Positions 35,697 to 44,325 of a DNA stretch of 64,000 nt are shown one piece after another. The DNA lies in assembly GCF_003335675.1 (NCBI RefSeq), contig NZ_QPHL01000016.1, forward strand, positions 1 through 64,000, read 5' to 3'. Source of the stretch: Winogradskyella sp. KYW1333. GTDB lineage: Bacteria; Bacteroidota; Bacteroidia; Flavobacteriales; Flavobacteriaceae. The notes under the pieces were generated by a model. The model was not told the origin of the DNA. It saw nothing but the letters and a program-made list of their open reading frames with translations, and did not search any database. The position numbers were made by a program, and so were the translations under genes. The first letter of the stretch is position 1; the number at the start of each line of letters is the position of its first letter.

Positions 35697-36836
35697 ATGT
35701 ATTTGAATTTCAATAAAAAAATTACAGTATTGATTCCAGATGGGGAAAGCCCTAGATTATTATCTGTTATTAATTGTTTGTCACTTGTTGAAAATGTAGA
35801 AGTATATGTTATGTCATCAAGACGGCATTATTATATGAAATATTCTAGATACATCAAGAGCTATGTTTTTTATCCAGATTCAAACGATAGAGATTGGGTT
35901 AATAACATTAATTACGAAGTTGAGAAGAATGATATTGATGTTATCATGCCTGTATTTGAAGTTGGATTTAACAGAATTATTAAAAACAAGAACAAACTAA
36001 AAGAAAAAGATAAACTTTGCTCTTTGCCAACCTTTCCAAATTTTGAATCAGCAAGAAATAAGGATTCGTTATATCGTCATCTTAAAGCTAATGATTTGCC
36101 CTGTCCTCAAAGTGTAATCCTTGAACCAAATAAGCCAATAGAATTAGCGGAATTGACATTTCCCGTTGTTGCTAAGCCAGTTGAGGGTTTTGGAGCGGGT
36201 CAAGGAATAGAAGTATTAAGTGAAAATAAAGATATATTTGAATATATTAAATCACACACATTTAGTTGTAATACTATTTTTCAAAACTTTATTGAAGGTT
36301 ATGATATTTGTTGTAATGTTCTTTGTAAAAATGGAGATATAATAGCATACTCAATTCAGAAAGCGCATTTCAGCGAGAAAGGAAAATTAACGCCTCAATT
36401 AAGTTTTTCTTTTGTTGAAGAAGAAGCATTACTCCAAATAATAAAAAAATTAATGAAAAGCCTTAACTGGTCAGGTGTAGCAAATATTGATTGTAGGTAT
36501 GACATTGATATTAGCACATTTAAGATTATTGAAATAAACACGAGATTCTGGGAAAATATTGAAGCATCCGCAATGGCTGGTGTAAACTTTCCTTATCTAT
36601 ATTGTTTATCAACTTTAAATCATAATTTTAAAATTCAAAAGGCTGATAAAATAACTTATTTAAACCTAAAAGGTTTGATTAAACGTTTGAAAACGAACCC
36701 ATTTTTTATCATTAACACTAGTTACATTTGGAAAAATACGCCTATTAGTTTTGCTCTAAGAGATCCTATGCCTATGCTTTATAAATTTGTTTGGCGCACA
36801 AAGAACATATTAATTCAAAAGATATTTAGAAAGTAG
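35697..36836 (+). CDS. ATP-grasp ligase-like protein, paralogue 2
   Basis: 379 aa with the same plan as its neighbour: ITVLIPDGESPRLLSVINCL, VVAKPVEGFGAGQGIEVL, IFQNFIEGYDICCNVLCKNG, KIIEINTRFWENIEASAMAG and a matching C-terminal tail. The key ATP and metal ligands are kept, so both copies look active. It is separated from paralogue 1 by 92 nt, allowing a separate promoter. The pair differs in many surface positions, which fits substrate divergence after duplication. Its specific role in the glycan block is not known. Confidence 0.82.
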   Translation: MYLNFNKKITVLIPDGESPRLLSVINCLSLVENVEVYVMSSRRHYYMKYSRYIKSYVFYPDSNDRDWVNNINYEVEKNDIDVIMPVFEVGFNRIIKNKNKLKEKDKLCSLPTFPNFESARNKDSLYRHLKANDLPCPQSVILEPNKPIELAELTFPVVAKPVEGFGAGQGIEVLSENKDIFEYIKSHTFSCNTIFQNFIEGYDICCNVLCKNGDIIAYSIQKAHFSEKGKLTPQLSFSFVEEEALLQIIKKLMKSLNWSGVANIDCRYDIDISTFKIIEINTRFWENIEASAMAGVNFPYLYCLSTLNHNFKIQKADKITYLNLKGLIKRLKTNPFFIINTSYIWKNTPISFALRDPMPMLYKFVWRTKNILIQKIFRK

Positions 36837-37046
36837 GATGTAAAAATACTATTTAGGTGGAAAAGGAATTAATATATAAATTTCTTTTTTATTGGATAAA
36901 TAGTAATTGAAAAATTTAAAACTACTTGTACGGTATGAGCTTAATAATCAATATTGTCATGATTTTATGAATTATAAAACTTGGATGCAAATTGAATCTA
37001 TTTTATTATTCAAATTTGAAGTATTTTTGAAGAAACAATTATAAAA

Positions 37047-38072
37047 ATGACTATAGATTTACGTAGTGATACAGTTACCAAACCTACTAAAGGCATGTTA
37101 AATGCCATGATAAATGCAGAAGTTGGAGATGATGTATATAAAGAGGATCCTACGATTAATGCCTTGGAGGAAAAGCTAGCAAATATGTTTGGGATGGAGA
37201 AGGCTCTGTTTTTCCCTACTGGAAGTATGGCTAATCAGGCAGCACTTAAATTACATACAAACCCAGGAGAACAAGTCATATGTGATAAATATGCCCATAT
37301 ATATAATTATGAAGGTGGAGGGGCATCATTTAACAGTGGTATATCATGTAAATTAATAGACGGGGATAGAGGAATGTTTACAGCTCAACAAGCAGAAGCA
37401 TCTATAAACCCACCGGATTTTTATCATAGCCCGTTAACCTCGTTAATTGAGGTAGAAAACACAACCAATAAGGGTGGTGGTGCATGTTGGGATTTTGAAG
37501 AACTTAAGAAAATTAAGGCAGTAGCTCATAAACATAATCTTGGATATCACTTAGATGGTGCAAGACTTTGGAATGCGTTAGTAGCTTTAAATCATAAACC
37601 AAAACAATATGGTGAATTATTCGATACCATTTCAGTTTGTCTGAGCAAAGGTCTCGGTTGTCCTATTGGATCTGTTTTAATAGGAAATAAAGAGTTGATG
37701 CAACATGCCATTAGAATAAGAAAAATATTTGGTGGTGGTATGCGCCAAGTTGGCTATTTGGCGGCAGCAGGATTATATGCTCTAGATAACAACATTGAGC
37801 GTCTCAGGAAAGACCATATAAAAGCCAAAGAAATAGGTGAAGTTTTAGAATCATTAACCTTTGTTAAAAAGGTCGAACCTATTGAAACAAATATCATAAT
37901 TTTTGAACTAAATGATTCTGTAAGCGAAAAAGACTTTTTAATTACTTTAACTGAAAATAATATTCATATAATAGGTATGGGTAGCAACAAATTAAGGATG
38001 GTTACGCATTTAGATTATACAGATGACATGCACGATTCTCATTTAAAAATTTTAAAGAGTCTAAAATTTTAG
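37047..38072 (+). CDS. ltaE: Low-specificity L-threonine aldolase (PLP-dependent)
   Basis: 341 aa fold-type I PLP enzyme. N-terminus TIDLRSDTVTKPTKGMLNAM, GDDVYKEDPTINALEEKLA, DGARLWNALVAL (PLP-binding Asp) and the Schiff-base lysine in SVCLSKGLGCPIGSVL. It cleaves L-threonine/allo-threonine to glycine and acetaldehyde. No operon partner; it follows a gap of about 210 bp after the ATP-grasp block and ends convergent to ybaB. Confidence 0.94.
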   Translation: MTIDLRSDTVTKPTKGMLNAMINAEVGDDVYKEDPTINALEEKLANMFGMEKALFFPTGSMANQAALKLHTNPGEQVICDKYAHIYNYEGGGASFNSGISCKLIDGDRGMFTAQQAEASINPPDFYHSPLTSLIEVENTTNKGGGACWDFEELKKIKAVAHKHNLGYHLDGARLWNALVALNHKPKQYGELFDTISVCLSKGLGCPIGSVLIGNKELMQHAIRIRKIFGGGMRQVGYLAAAGLYALDNNIERLRKDHIKAKEIGEVLESLTFVKKVEPIETNIIIFELNDSVSEKDFLITLTENNIHIIGMGSNKLRMVTHLDYTDDMHDSHLKILKSLKF

Positions 38073-38079
38073 TCTCCTT

Positions 38080-38412
38080 TTATTTAAACATATCCATTCC
38101 TGGTATATTTGGCATGCCTTCTTTTGCAACAGCAGCTAATTCAGCTTCATTGACTTTTGAAGCCATTTCTATTGCTTTATTTAAAGTTAAGATTAAGTAA
38201 TCTTCAAGCATTTCTTTGTTTTCAAGTAGTTCATCGTCTATTCTTATTGATTTTATAGTACGGTTTGCAGTAATCGTAACAGAGAGTTTATTGTCATTGC
38301 TCGACTCATCAAGAAGTACTGTATTTAAACGCTCTTTTGTTTCTTCAACTTTCTTTTGGGCTTCTTTAAGTTTATTCATCATACCCATCATATCTCCAAA
38401 CATATTCTTCAA
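38080..38412 (-). CDS. YbaB/EbfC family nucleoid-associated protein
   Basis: 110 aa, typical for this DNA-binding dimer family. N-terminal helix with [22 protein letters not shown] and a central beta region [19 protein letters not shown]. In other bacteria it is next to dnaX and recR; here dnaX is far away. Divergent from the S9 peptidase. Confidence 0.93.
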   Translation of the reverse strand: MKNMFGDMMGMMNKLKEAQKKVEETKERLNTVLLDESSNDNKLSVTITANRTIKSIRIDDELLENKEMLEDYLILTLNKAIEMASKVNEAELAAVAKEGMPNIPGMDMFK

Positions 38413-38478
38413 TTTTATATTGTGGAGTACAAAATTAGTAAATTGCTCAACTTTTCTAGTCTAAATAATTTTAAAGCA

Positions 38479-40539
38479 ATGTTAAAGAAATCAAATTCAA
38501 TTTATCCAATAGCGAAAAAAAAGCCACAGAGATTAGAAATACATGGTGATGTGCGAATCGATAACTACTTTTGGATGAATGATAGAGAAAATAAAGAGGT
38601 AATTGATTACTTAAAGGCTGAAAATAATTATTGTGATGCGCAAATGTCTCATACAAAGGAATTTCAAGAAAGTTTATTCATAGAAATGAAGGCTAGAATA
38701 AAAGAAGATGATTCGTCTGTGCCTTATAAATACAATGGTTATTGGTATATTACAAAATTTGAGAAAGATAAAGATTATCCTATTTATACTCGAAAAAAAG
38801 ATTCTCTAGCTAACCCTGAGGAACTCCTTTTTGATTGCAATGAAATGGCAGAAGGACATAATTATTTCAAAATTGTTGGTATAAGTATTAGTCCAGACAA
38901 TAAATTGGTGTCCTATGGAATTGATCTAACGGGCAGACGTCAATATACTATTCATATAAAAAATTTAGTTACTGGAGAGATTCTTAAGGATTCAATGGAT
39001 AACACAACTGGTTCATCCAGTTGGGCAAATGATAATAAAACAATCTTCTTTACAAAGAAGGATCAAGTTACCTTAAGAGCACATCAAATCTGCAAGCACA
39101 AGCTTGGAGATAATCAGGATGACTTGTTATTTGAAGAAGGTGATACTACCTTTGGTGTTACAGTCTACAAGACCAAATCAAGAAGATATATCATCATTGC
39201 TTGTTACAGTACATTAACTAACGAATATCATTTTTTAGATACTGATAAACCAGAGGGTAAGTTTCAATTATTTCAGAAAAGAATAAGAGGTGTAGAATAC
39301 AGTATTTCTCATTACAAGGATCATTTTTTCGTCCTGACTAATAAAGACAATTCTACCAACTTCAAATTAATGAAAACTTCAATACATGATACTTCCATTG
39401 AAAAATGGAAAGATGTAGTATCTCACCGAAATGATGTTTTAATTGAAAACATAGATATTTTTAAGGATTATTTGGTAATTAGTGAACGGAGCAATGGCTT
39501 AAACCAAATAAGGATAAAACGTTGGGATAATCATGAGGACTATTATTTACCTTTTGATAATGAGACTTATACATGCTACACTACTACTAATATCGAATTT
39601 GATACTGATGTCTTAAGATATGGATACAATTCCTTAACAACCCCTGCCTCCATTATAGAATATAATCTAAAAACTAAATCAAAGAAAGTTTTAAAAGAAC
39701 AGGAAGTTTTAGGAGGTAAATTCAAAAAAGAAAATTATATATCAGAAAGAATCTGGGCCAAGGCAGAAGACGGAACTAAAATTCCAATTTCACTTGTATA
39801 TAAAAAAGGGATTAAAAAAAATGGAAAAAATCCATTATTGCAATATGCTTATGGAAGTTATGGTTCTACAGTAGACCCTTATTTTTCAACTATTAGACTA
39901 AGTTTATTAGATAGAGGATTTATTTATGCGATAGCTCATGTACGCGGTGGAGAATATCTAGGAAGGCCATGGTATGAAGATGGTAAGTTGCTTAATAAGA
40001 AAAATTCATTTTCAGATTTCATAAGTTGTTCAATTGAGCTAATAAAAAAAAGATTTACATCATCTAAACATTTATATGCAATGGGAGGTAGTGCAGGTGG
40101 ACTATTAATTGGTGCTGTTATCAATAAGGCACCAGAATTATATAATGGAGTAATTGCGGCTGTTCCTTTTGTAGATGTTATCACCACAATGCTAGATGAT
40201 GCTATACCTCTTACTACAGGTGAATATGATGAATGGGGAAACCCTAATGATAAGTTATATTATGACTATATGAAATCTTATTCTCCATACGACAATGTAG
40301 AAGCAAAAAAATACCCTCATATGCTTGTATCTTCAGGTTTGCATGATTCTCAAGTACAATATTGGGAACCAACAAAATGGGTTGCCAAATTAAGAGAGAT
40401 GAAAACAGATTCTAATCAGCTGTACCTAAGAACCAATATGGATGCAGGACATGGCGGTGCTTCTGGCCGATTTGAGAGTCTAAGAGAAGATGCAGAAGAA
40501 TTTGCTTTCCTATTAGATCTTGAAGGAATAAGGGGCTGA
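38479..40539 (+). CDS. Prolyl oligopeptidase family peptidase (oligopeptidase B-like)
   Basis: 686 aa from ATG 38479. A longer frame from 38356 crosses the ybaB promoter region and has no homology-like sequence, so it is rejected. The N-terminal beta-propeller is followed by the alpha/beta-hydrolase: nucleophile Ser in AMGGSAGGLLIGAVIN, Asp in GLHDSQVQYWEP, His in MDAGHGGASGRFE. It lacks a signal peptide, so it acts on cytosolic peptides, cutting after basic residues if it is a true oligopeptidase B. Divergent from ybaB and followed by the capA-like gene with its own promoter. Confidence 0.93.
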   Translation: MLKKSNSIYPIAKKKPQRLEIHGDVRIDNYFWMNDRENKEVIDYLKAENNYCDAQMSHTKEFQESLFIEMKARIKEDDSSVPYKYNGYWYITKFEKDKDYPIYTRKKDSLANPEELLFDCNEMAEGHNYFKIVGISISPDNKLVSYGIDLTGRRQYTIHIKNLVTGEILKDSMDNTTGSSSWANDNKTIFFTKKDQVTLRAHQICKHKLGDNQDDLLFEEGDTTFGVTVYKTKSRRYIIIACYSTLTNEYHFLDTDKPEGKFQLFQKRIRGVEYSISHYKDHFFVLTNKDNSTNFKLMKTSIHDTSIEKWKDVVSHRNDVLIENIDIFKDYLVISERSNGLNQIRIKRWDNHEDYYLPFDNETYTCYTTTNIEFDTDVLRYGYNSLTTPASIIEYNLKTKSKKVLKEQEVLGGKFKKENYISERIWAKAEDGTKIPISLVYKKGIKKNGKNPLLQYAYGSYGSTVDPYFSTIRLSLLDRGFIYAIAHVRGGEYLGRPWYEDGKLLNKKNSFSDFISCSIELIKKRFTSSKHLYAMGGSAGGLLIGAVINKAPELYNGVIAAVPFVDVITTMLDDAIPLTTGEYDEWGNPNDKLYYDYMKSYSPYDNVEAKKYPHMLVSSGLHDSQVQYWEPTKWVAKLREMKTDSNQLYLRTNMDAGHGGASGRFESLREDAEEFAFLLDLEGIRG

Positions 40540-40554
40540 TTTAAAAAAAAATGT

Positions 40555-40562
40555 TACTTTTG
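40555..40562 (+). promoter_or_regulatory. -7 box for the cysteate synthase-like gene
   Basis: TACTTTTG matches TAnnTTTG and lies 50 nt before the ATG at 40613, so this gene has its own promoter and a leader of about 45 nt. Confidence 0.5.
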
Positions 40563-40612
40563 CGAGGTTTAGGTCATCAATGTGTTAAATTGGTGAGCGA
40601 TAAATAGCATTT

Positions 40613-41650
40613 ATGAGTAAAAACAAAAATGTATTTGATAATGTACTACAGCTTATTGGCAGTACTCCCTTAATCAAATTAAACAAGATGACTGCCGATT
40701 TCGACGGTGATTTTTACGCGAAAGTAGAAGCTTTTAATCCAGGTCACTCCTCTAAAGATAGAATAGCACTACACATTATTGAAGAAGCAGAGCGCCAAGG
40801 AATTTTAACTCCTGGTGATACTATAATCGAAACTACTTCTGGTAATACAGGTTTTAGTATCGCTATGGTAAGCATAATTAAAGGATATGAATGTATTCTT
40901 GCGGTGAGTTCAAAGTCTTCTGCGGATAAAATTGACATGTTAAAATCAATGGGAGCAAAAGTATATGTTTGCCCTGCCCATGTTAATGCAGATGACCCTA
41001 GATCTTACTATCAAGTTGCAAAACGCCTTCATGAAGAAGTTAAAGGCTCTATTTATATAAATCAATATTTTAATGAATTGAATATTGATGCACACTACAA
41101 TACAACTGGTCCGGAAATTTGGGATCAGACCGAAGGTGAAATAACACATCTTGTGGCTTGTAGTGGTACTGGCGGAACTATCTCAGGAATTGCCAAATAT
41201 TTGAAAGAGCAAAACCCTAATATTAAGATAATCGGAGTTGATGCCTATGGTTCGGTATTGAAAAAATACCATGAGACCAGAGAATTTGATGACAAAGAGA
41301 TTTATCCATATCGAATTGAGGGATTAGGCAAAAATTTAATTCCAACTGCAACAGATTTTGATGCAATTGATAAGTTTGTCAAGGTAACAGATGAAGAAAG
41401 TGCACATACAGCAAGAGAAATTTCTAATACAGAAGGACTTTTTGTAGGATATACTAGTGGTGCCGCGATGCAGGCAATCAAACAATTAAATGAAGAAGGA
41501 GAATTCAAATCAACTGATAAGGTTGTTGTGGTTTTCCCAGATCATGGTTCAAGATATATGAGCAAGGTCTATAGCGATAAATGGATGGAAGATCAAGGAT
41601 TCTTTGATAGTAAGCATGAAGTACATACTACAATAGAGTATATAAAATAA
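40613..41650 (+). CDS. capA: PLP-dependent cysteine synthase-family protein, probable cysteate synthase
   Basis: 345 aa fold-type II PLP enzyme of the cysteine synthase/CBS family. The Schiff-base lysine is K48 in [12 protein letters not shown], the substrate loop is [13 protein letters not shown] and the phosphate-binding loop is SGTGGTISG. It is not an ordinary CysK: it has an acidic extended C-terminus and lacks typical CysK loops. Position just before a cysteate acyltransferase-like gene suggests the cysteate synthase of capnine (sulfonolipid) synthesis, which makes cysteate from phosphoserine and sulfite. That is an inference from context; a cystathionine beta-synthase-like enzyme is the alternative. 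Confidence 0.72.
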   Translation: MSKNKNVFDNVLQLIGSTPLIKLNKMTADFDGDFYAKVEAFNPGHSSKDRIALHIIEEAERQGILTPGDTIIETTSGNTGFSIAMVSIIKGYECILAVSSKSSADKIDMLKSMGAKVYVCPAHVNADDPRSYYQVAKRLHEEVKGSIYINQYFNELNIDAHYNTTGPEIWDQTEGEITHLVACSGTGGTISGIAKYLKEQNPNIKIIGVDAYGSVLKKYHETREFDDKEIYPYRIEGLGKNLIPTATDFDAIDKFVKVTDEESAHTAREISNTEGLFVGYTSGAAMQAIKQLNEEGEFKSTDKVVVVFPDHGSRYMSKVYSDKWMEDQGFFDSKHEVHTTIEYIK

Positions 41651-41672
41651 TTTTATTTTAATAATAGATAAA

Positions 41673-41706
41673 GCCTATCATGGTAATACTGTGATAGGTT
41701 TTTTTA
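41673..41706 (+). terminator. Rho-independent terminator after the capA-like gene
   Basis: CCTATCA (41674-41680) pairs with TGATAGG (41692-41698), followed by seven T. The next gene therefore has its own transcript. Confidence 0.75.
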
Positions 41707-41765
41707 TGTTGAAAACAGTGTGAATAGACAATAAAAATAAATTATGCTGTCATAATATTATTAAT

Positions 41766-41773
41766 TAATTTTG
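41766..41773 (+). promoter_or_regulatory. -7 box for the capB-like gene
   Basis: TAATTTTG matches TAnnTTTG and sits about 92 nt before the ATG, after the preceding terminator. The leader would be about 88 nt. Confidence 0.5.
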
Positions 41774-41865
41774 CACGAACTGACAAGATTAAATTAACTA
41801 AACTTTAAGAGTTTATTTATGTGATTGGAAAGCACTATTTAAACGATTAATGGCAAACGTAACTA

Positions 41866-43125
41866 ATGAAAGATTTATTTGAGAAAATTTATAGAGATAA
41901 GGGTCCTTTAGGTAAATGGGCGTCTCAGGCAGAAGGTTATTTTGTGTTTCCTAAATTAGAAGGTCAAATCTCTAATAGAATGAATTTTCAAGGTAAAGAA
42001 GTTATTACATGGAGTATTAACGATTACCTTGGTTTAGCCAATCACCCAGAAGTAAGAAAAGTTGATTCGGAAGCTGCCAAGCAATATGGCTCAGCCTATC
42101 CAATGGGTGCTAGAATGATGTCTGGTCATACTGACTTACATGAGCAATTACAAAATGAACTTGCAGGGTTTGTTAATAAAGAAGCAGCCTATCTTTTAAA
42201 TTTTGGTTACCAAGGTATCATGTCCACAATTGATGCATTAGTGGCTAAAGACGATATTATAGTGTATGATGTTGATGCTCATGCATGTATTATTGATGGT
42301 GTTCGTTTACACATGGGCAAAAGATTTACCTACAAGCACAATGATATTGCTAGTTTAGAAAAGAATCTTGAGAGAGCCACAAAGATGGCTGAGCAGACTG
42401 GAGGAGGAATTCTTGTAATTTCTGAAGGAGTATTTGGAATGAGAGGTGAGCAAGGTAGATTGAAGGAAATCGTTGAGCTTAAGAAAAAGTTTAATTTTAG
42501 GTTCCTTGTTGACGATGCACATGGTTTTGGTACATTAGGAGTCACAGGAGCTGGTGCAGGTGAAGAACAAGGTGTACAAGATGAGATTGATGTGTATTTT
42601 GCAACATTTGCAAAATCGATGGCCAGTACAGGAGCTTTTATAGCTGGTGATCAAGAAATAATAGATTATTTGAAATATAATCTGCGCTCTCAAATGTTTG
42701 CAAAATCATTACAAATGCAACTTGTGGTAGGTGCATTAAAGCGTCTAGAAATGCTAAAAACAATGCCAGAGTTAAAGCAAAACCTTTGGACTATTGTAGA
42801 CGCATTGCAATCAGGACTAAAAGAAAGAGGATTTGATATAGGTACAACTCAAAGTTGTGTTACCCCCGTTTATTTAAAGGGTAGTATACCAGAGGCAATG
42901 GCATTGGTAAGAGATTTAAGAGAGAATCATGGTATTTTCTGCTCCATTGTTGTTTATCCTGTTATTCCAAAGGGATTGATTCTATTGAGAATGATACCTA
43001 CAGCAACCCATACATTGGAAGATGTTAAACTAACTTTAGATGCGTTTGACGCAATAAGAGAACGTTTAACTAACGGAACTTATAAAAGAATGTCTGCAGC
43101 TCTAATCGCTGCAATGGGAGAGTAA
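41866..43125 (+). CDS. capB: Alpha-oxoamine synthase family: probable cysteate-fatty acyltransferase (capnine synthesis)
   Basis: 419 aa fold-type I PLP enzyme of the serine palmitoyltransferase/KBL group. Motifs: AYPMGARMMSGHTDLHEQLQ, VDDAHGFGTLGVTG, and the lysine in TFAKSMASTGAF. The N-terminal extension KDLFEKIYRDKGPLGKWASQ and the loop GSAYPMGA differ from Bacteroides SPT and resemble the Flavobacterium enzyme that condenses cysteate with acyl-CoA to form 3-ketocapnine. The adjacent cysteate synthase-like gene fits. It makes the base of sulfonolipids, which matter for gliding motility in Flavobacterium johnsoniae. Serine palmitoyltransferase is the alternative. Confidence 0.75.
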   Translation: MKDLFEKIYRDKGPLGKWASQAEGYFVFPKLEGQISNRMNFQGKEVITWSINDYLGLANHPEVRKVDSEAAKQYGSAYPMGARMMSGHTDLHEQLQNELAGFVNKEAAYLLNFGYQGIMSTIDALVAKDDIIVYDVDAHACIIDGVRLHMGKRFTYKHNDIASLEKNLERATKMAEQTGGGILVISEGVFGMRGEQGRLKEIVELKKKFNFRFLVDDAHGFGTLGVTGAGAGEEQGVQDEIDVYFATFAKSMASTGAFIAGDQEIIDYLKYNLRSQMFAKSLQMQLVVGALKRLEMLKTMPELKQNLWTIVDALQSGLKERGFDIGTTQSCVTPVYLKGSIPEAMALVRDLRENHGIFCSIVVYPVIPKGLILLRMIPTATHTLEDVKLTLDAFDAIRERLTNGTYKRMSAALIAAMGE

Positions 43126-43152
43126 TCATTATTTAATTATCATAAAAACAGA

Positions 43153-43177
43153 AGACCTTGTATTGCAAGGTCTTTTT
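43153..43177 (+). terminator. Rho-independent terminator between convergent genes
   Basis: AGACCTTG (43153-43160) pairs perfectly with CAAGGTCT (43166-43173), a 5-nt loop, then T5. It closes the capB-like gene and is just past the end of the convergent acyltransferase gene. Confidence 0.85.
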
Positions 43178-43181
43178 CATT

Positions 43182-44303
43182 TTAATATAAATATTTTTTA
43201 AAGGTTTTTCGTCGTTTATATACCATAGTGTCAAAATGTTTCCAAATTTTATGTATTGCCTCATTATCCTCTAACTCTGGCGTTCTGTAACAAAATTCAA
43301 TACCTTTTGCTTTAAACGTCTCATAATATTCATTGAAAATAACTGCATGAATACCCTTGTTTTGGTAATCAGGATGAATACCTATTAGGTAGAAAATAAC
43401 ATCTTTACTTTTCTTCTTAGCTTTTAATATATGTCGAAAGCCAAACGGAAATATTCTACCCTTAGCTTTTTGTAATGCTTCTGCAAATCGAGGCATAACA
43501 ATTGCAAACCCAATGAGATTGTCGTCAGCATCTACCACAAATTTTATGTATTCAGGATTCACAAAACTTATAAACTTTTTCTTGAAATACTCTTTTTGGA
43601 TATCTGTGATTTCAACAAATGACGAAAGTACCGCATAACTCTCGTTGAATAAATCAAACATTTTATCCGCATAAGGCATCACTTCCGAAGTTCTGGTGAA
43701 TTTAAGCGCTCTGAGTTTATAACGACGTTTAATAAGCTCCTGAGCCTTTACAAAGGCTTCGGGCGTAACATTCTTAAATGGAAATTTACTTTCAGAGTAT
43801 TCTTTTTCTATTTTGTAGCCGTGCTTAAAATAGTGATCAACATAATATGGATGGTTATACCAAGTAATCATAGTAGAAACACTATCAAATCCTTCAGTCA
43901 TAACACCTACCTTATCTAAATTAGAAAATCCTACAGGACCCTCTGCGTAGTCTAATTTATGTTCTCTACCAATGTTCTCAACAACTTCCAACAATGATTT
44001 GCTAACTTCTAAATCATCGATAAAGTCAAACCAACCGAAACGCATCTTCTTTTGCTTTTGGCCTTTAATCTCTAACCAATTTACTATTGCAGCGACTCGG
44101 CCAACAACTTGGTTTCCTTTGTAAGCCAAGAAAAACCTCGCGTCTGCATCTTTAAATACAGGATTTTTCTCCTTGTTAAAAGTTTTTACTTCTTCTGATA
44201 TAATTGGAGGTACCCAATATTTTGAGTCCTCATATAGTTTAAATGGAAATTTGACAAAGGTTCTAAGGCCCGATTTTGAAGAAACTTCTTTTACTGTAAT
44301 CAT
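43182..44303 (-). CDS. GNAT-fold N-acyltransferase, bacterial ceramide synthase-like
   Basis: 373 aa from ATG 44303 (MITVKEVSSKSGL). A start at 44342 would lie inside the preceding gene and is less likely. N-terminal region with LYEDSKYWVPPIISEEV and NKEKNPVFKDADARFFLAYK, typical of a widespread GNAT-like family that includes the bacterial ceramide synthase (bCerS) of Caulobacter sphingolipid synthesis, as I recall it. The C-terminal half holds the GNAT acyl-CoA site (LIGIHPDYQNKGIHAVIF). Convergent with the capB-like gene, it may add the second fatty acid to capnine. The family is likely; the substrate is inferred. Confidence 0.7.
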   Translation of the reverse strand: MITVKEVSSKSGLRTFVKFPFKLYEDSKYWVPPIISEEVKTFNKEKNPVFKDADARFFLAYKGNQVVGRVAAIVNWLEIKGQKQKKMRFGWFDFIDDLEVSKSLLEVVENIGREHKLDYAEGPVGFSNLDKVGVMTEGFDSVSTMITWYNHPYYVDHYFKHGYKIEKEYSESKFPFKNVTPEAFVKAQELIKRRYKLRALKFTRTSEVMPYADKMFDLFNESYAVLSSFVEITDIQKEYFKKKFISFVNPEYIKFVVDADDNLIGFAIVMPRFAEALQKAKGRIFPFGFRHILKAKKKSKDVIFYLIGIHPDYQNKGIHAVIFNEYYETFKAKGIEFCYRTPELEDNEAIHKIWKHFDTMVYKRRKTFKKYLY

Positions 44304-44325
44304 ATAGTTGGTTGAGATGATATGT

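Noticed and set aside
38356-38478. N-terminal extension of the S9 peptidase to ATG 38356
   Set aside because: It overlaps the 5' end of ybaB on the other strand and the extra 41 residues look like noncoding translation; ATG 38479 gives the normal family N-terminus.
41866-43125. Calling the gene kbl (glycine C-acetyltransferase)
   Set aside because: The fold group is the same, but there is no tdh neighbour, and the N-terminus and the cysteine synthase-like partner fit cysteate acyltransferase better.
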